Position numbers and translations under genes: made by a program. 38,317 nucleotides of DNA from Pseudomonadota bacterium (GTDB lineage Bacteria; Myxococcota_A; Bradymonadia; Bradymonadales; GCA-2716585), in assembly GCA_005804885.1 (NCBI GenBank), contig SYOX01000264.1, positions 1-38,317 on the forward strand, read 5' to 3'. Of the stretch, positions 38,086 to 38,317 are shown piece after piece; the stretch's first letter is position 1, and every line of letters starts with the position of its first letter. Below the pieces are notes generated by a model. It ran no database searches, was not told the origin of the DNA, and was given only the letters and a program-made list of their open reading frames with translations.

Positions 38086-38317
38086 ATGGATCTGAACCTC
38101 AAGGAACTCAAGCATCAGAAGATCGCCGATCTGACCGCCCTGGCGCGCGACCTGGGCGTCGAGGGCGCCTCCGGGATGCGCAAGCAGGAGCTGATCTTCG
38201 CCCTGCTGCAGGCCCAGACGGACCAGAAGGGCGCGATCTACGGCGAGGGCGTCCTGGAGACGCTGCCGGACGGCTTCGGCTTCTTGCGATCGCCGGATTA
38301 CAACTACCTGCCGGGCC
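38086..38317 (+). CDS. rho: Transcription termination factor Rho, N-terminal fragment
   Basis: The 77 visible residues are the Rho N-terminal helical domain followed by the start of the RNA-binding cold-shock domain: 'LKELKHQKIADLTALARDLGVEGASGMRKQELIFALLQAQ', then 'GEGVLETLPDGFGFLRSPDYNYLPG', the classic 'GVLEILPDGFGFLRS' motif. Rho is a hexameric RNA-translocating ATPase that ends transcription. The gene continues beyond the right edge. AAGGAG lies upstream of ATG 38086. Confidence 0.95.
   Translation, partial: MDLNLKELKHQKIADLTALARDLGVEGASGMRKQELIFALLQAQTDQKGAIYGEGVLETLPDGFGFLRSPDYNYLPG

Overview
This is a high-GC (roughly 70%) bacterial chromosome segment with tightly packed genes, many ATGA/GTGA stop-start overlaps, and clear AGGAGG-type ribosome binding sites. 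Lipoproteins are frequent, including one with a caspase-like protease domain, one with Cys-rich repeats, one with an AgmX/PglI-like C-terminus and a metallophosphatase with a 'GLDxVxxVGPxAF' helix-hairpin-helix-like N-terminal module. Together these point to the Myxococcota/Bradymonadia side of the former Deltaproteobacteria. That placement is inference; no rRNA or tRNA gene was seen.

Layout. 1-1256 (minus): the start of a pyruvate carboxylase and an E2-type acyltransferase catalytic domain. 1415-3801 (plus): aldehyde dehydrogenase and adenosine deaminase, overlapping. 3924-6559: a membrane-anchored thioredoxin-like protein, a UPF0548/DUF1990 protein, an unknown protein, a small XRE regulator (minus) and a small unknown protein. 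6570-9044 (minus): a DUF4132 (MolR-like) protein. 9268-11792 (plus): a GMC oxidoreductase with a Cys cluster, a partner protein and a lipoprotein. 11793-12330: a non-coding inverted-repeat region. 12331-17539 (minus): a lipoprotein, a CoA-binding protein, an ABC1/UbiB-type kinase-like protein, an unknown protein and a phage-type RecA-fold ATPase. That ATPase has a canonical promoter whose -10 is overlapped by a LexA-like CTG-N10-CAG box. 17810-25288: a lipoprotein, a 2OG-Fe(II) oxygenase, a 5'-nucleotidase-type lipoprotein, another lipoprotein, a Nudix hydrolase, an SGNH hydrolase and a helical repeat protein. 25318-26558 (minus): GST and AgmX-like lipoprotein. 26647-30474 (plus): ruvX-mltG, then a caspase-like lipoprotein and a Cys-rich lipoprotein. 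30474-33739: dapD, an aminotransferase and an M20 amidohydrolase, together a diaminopimelate/lysine branch. 33890-36997: gap, pgk and tpiA of lower glycolysis. 37196-38317: secG and the start of rho.

The most important observation is in gap. The reading frame is intact for 333 residues except for one in-frame UGA at codon 152, exactly where the catalytic cysteine belongs (NAS-x-TTNC). The catalytic His lies 27 residues downstream, as expected. UGA is an ordinary stop elsewhere in the window. A bulged hairpin with a GG-starting tetraloop lies 23 nt after the UGA, the geometry of a bacterial SECIS element. The simplest reading is a glyceraldehyde-3-phosphate dehydrogenase with selenocysteine as catalytic nucleophile; a point mutation or sequencing error is the alternative. 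No sel genes lie in the window.

Other notable signals are a near-perfectly symmetric MITE-like element (16237-16400) with 21-bp terminal repeats that supplies the stop codon of the RecA-fold gene; a dispersed 'variable GC hairpin + CTCGTCGGGTGGGG' motif found three times; a G-poor, C-rich rut-like leader before rho; and two partial duplications of the Nudix gene's 3' part.
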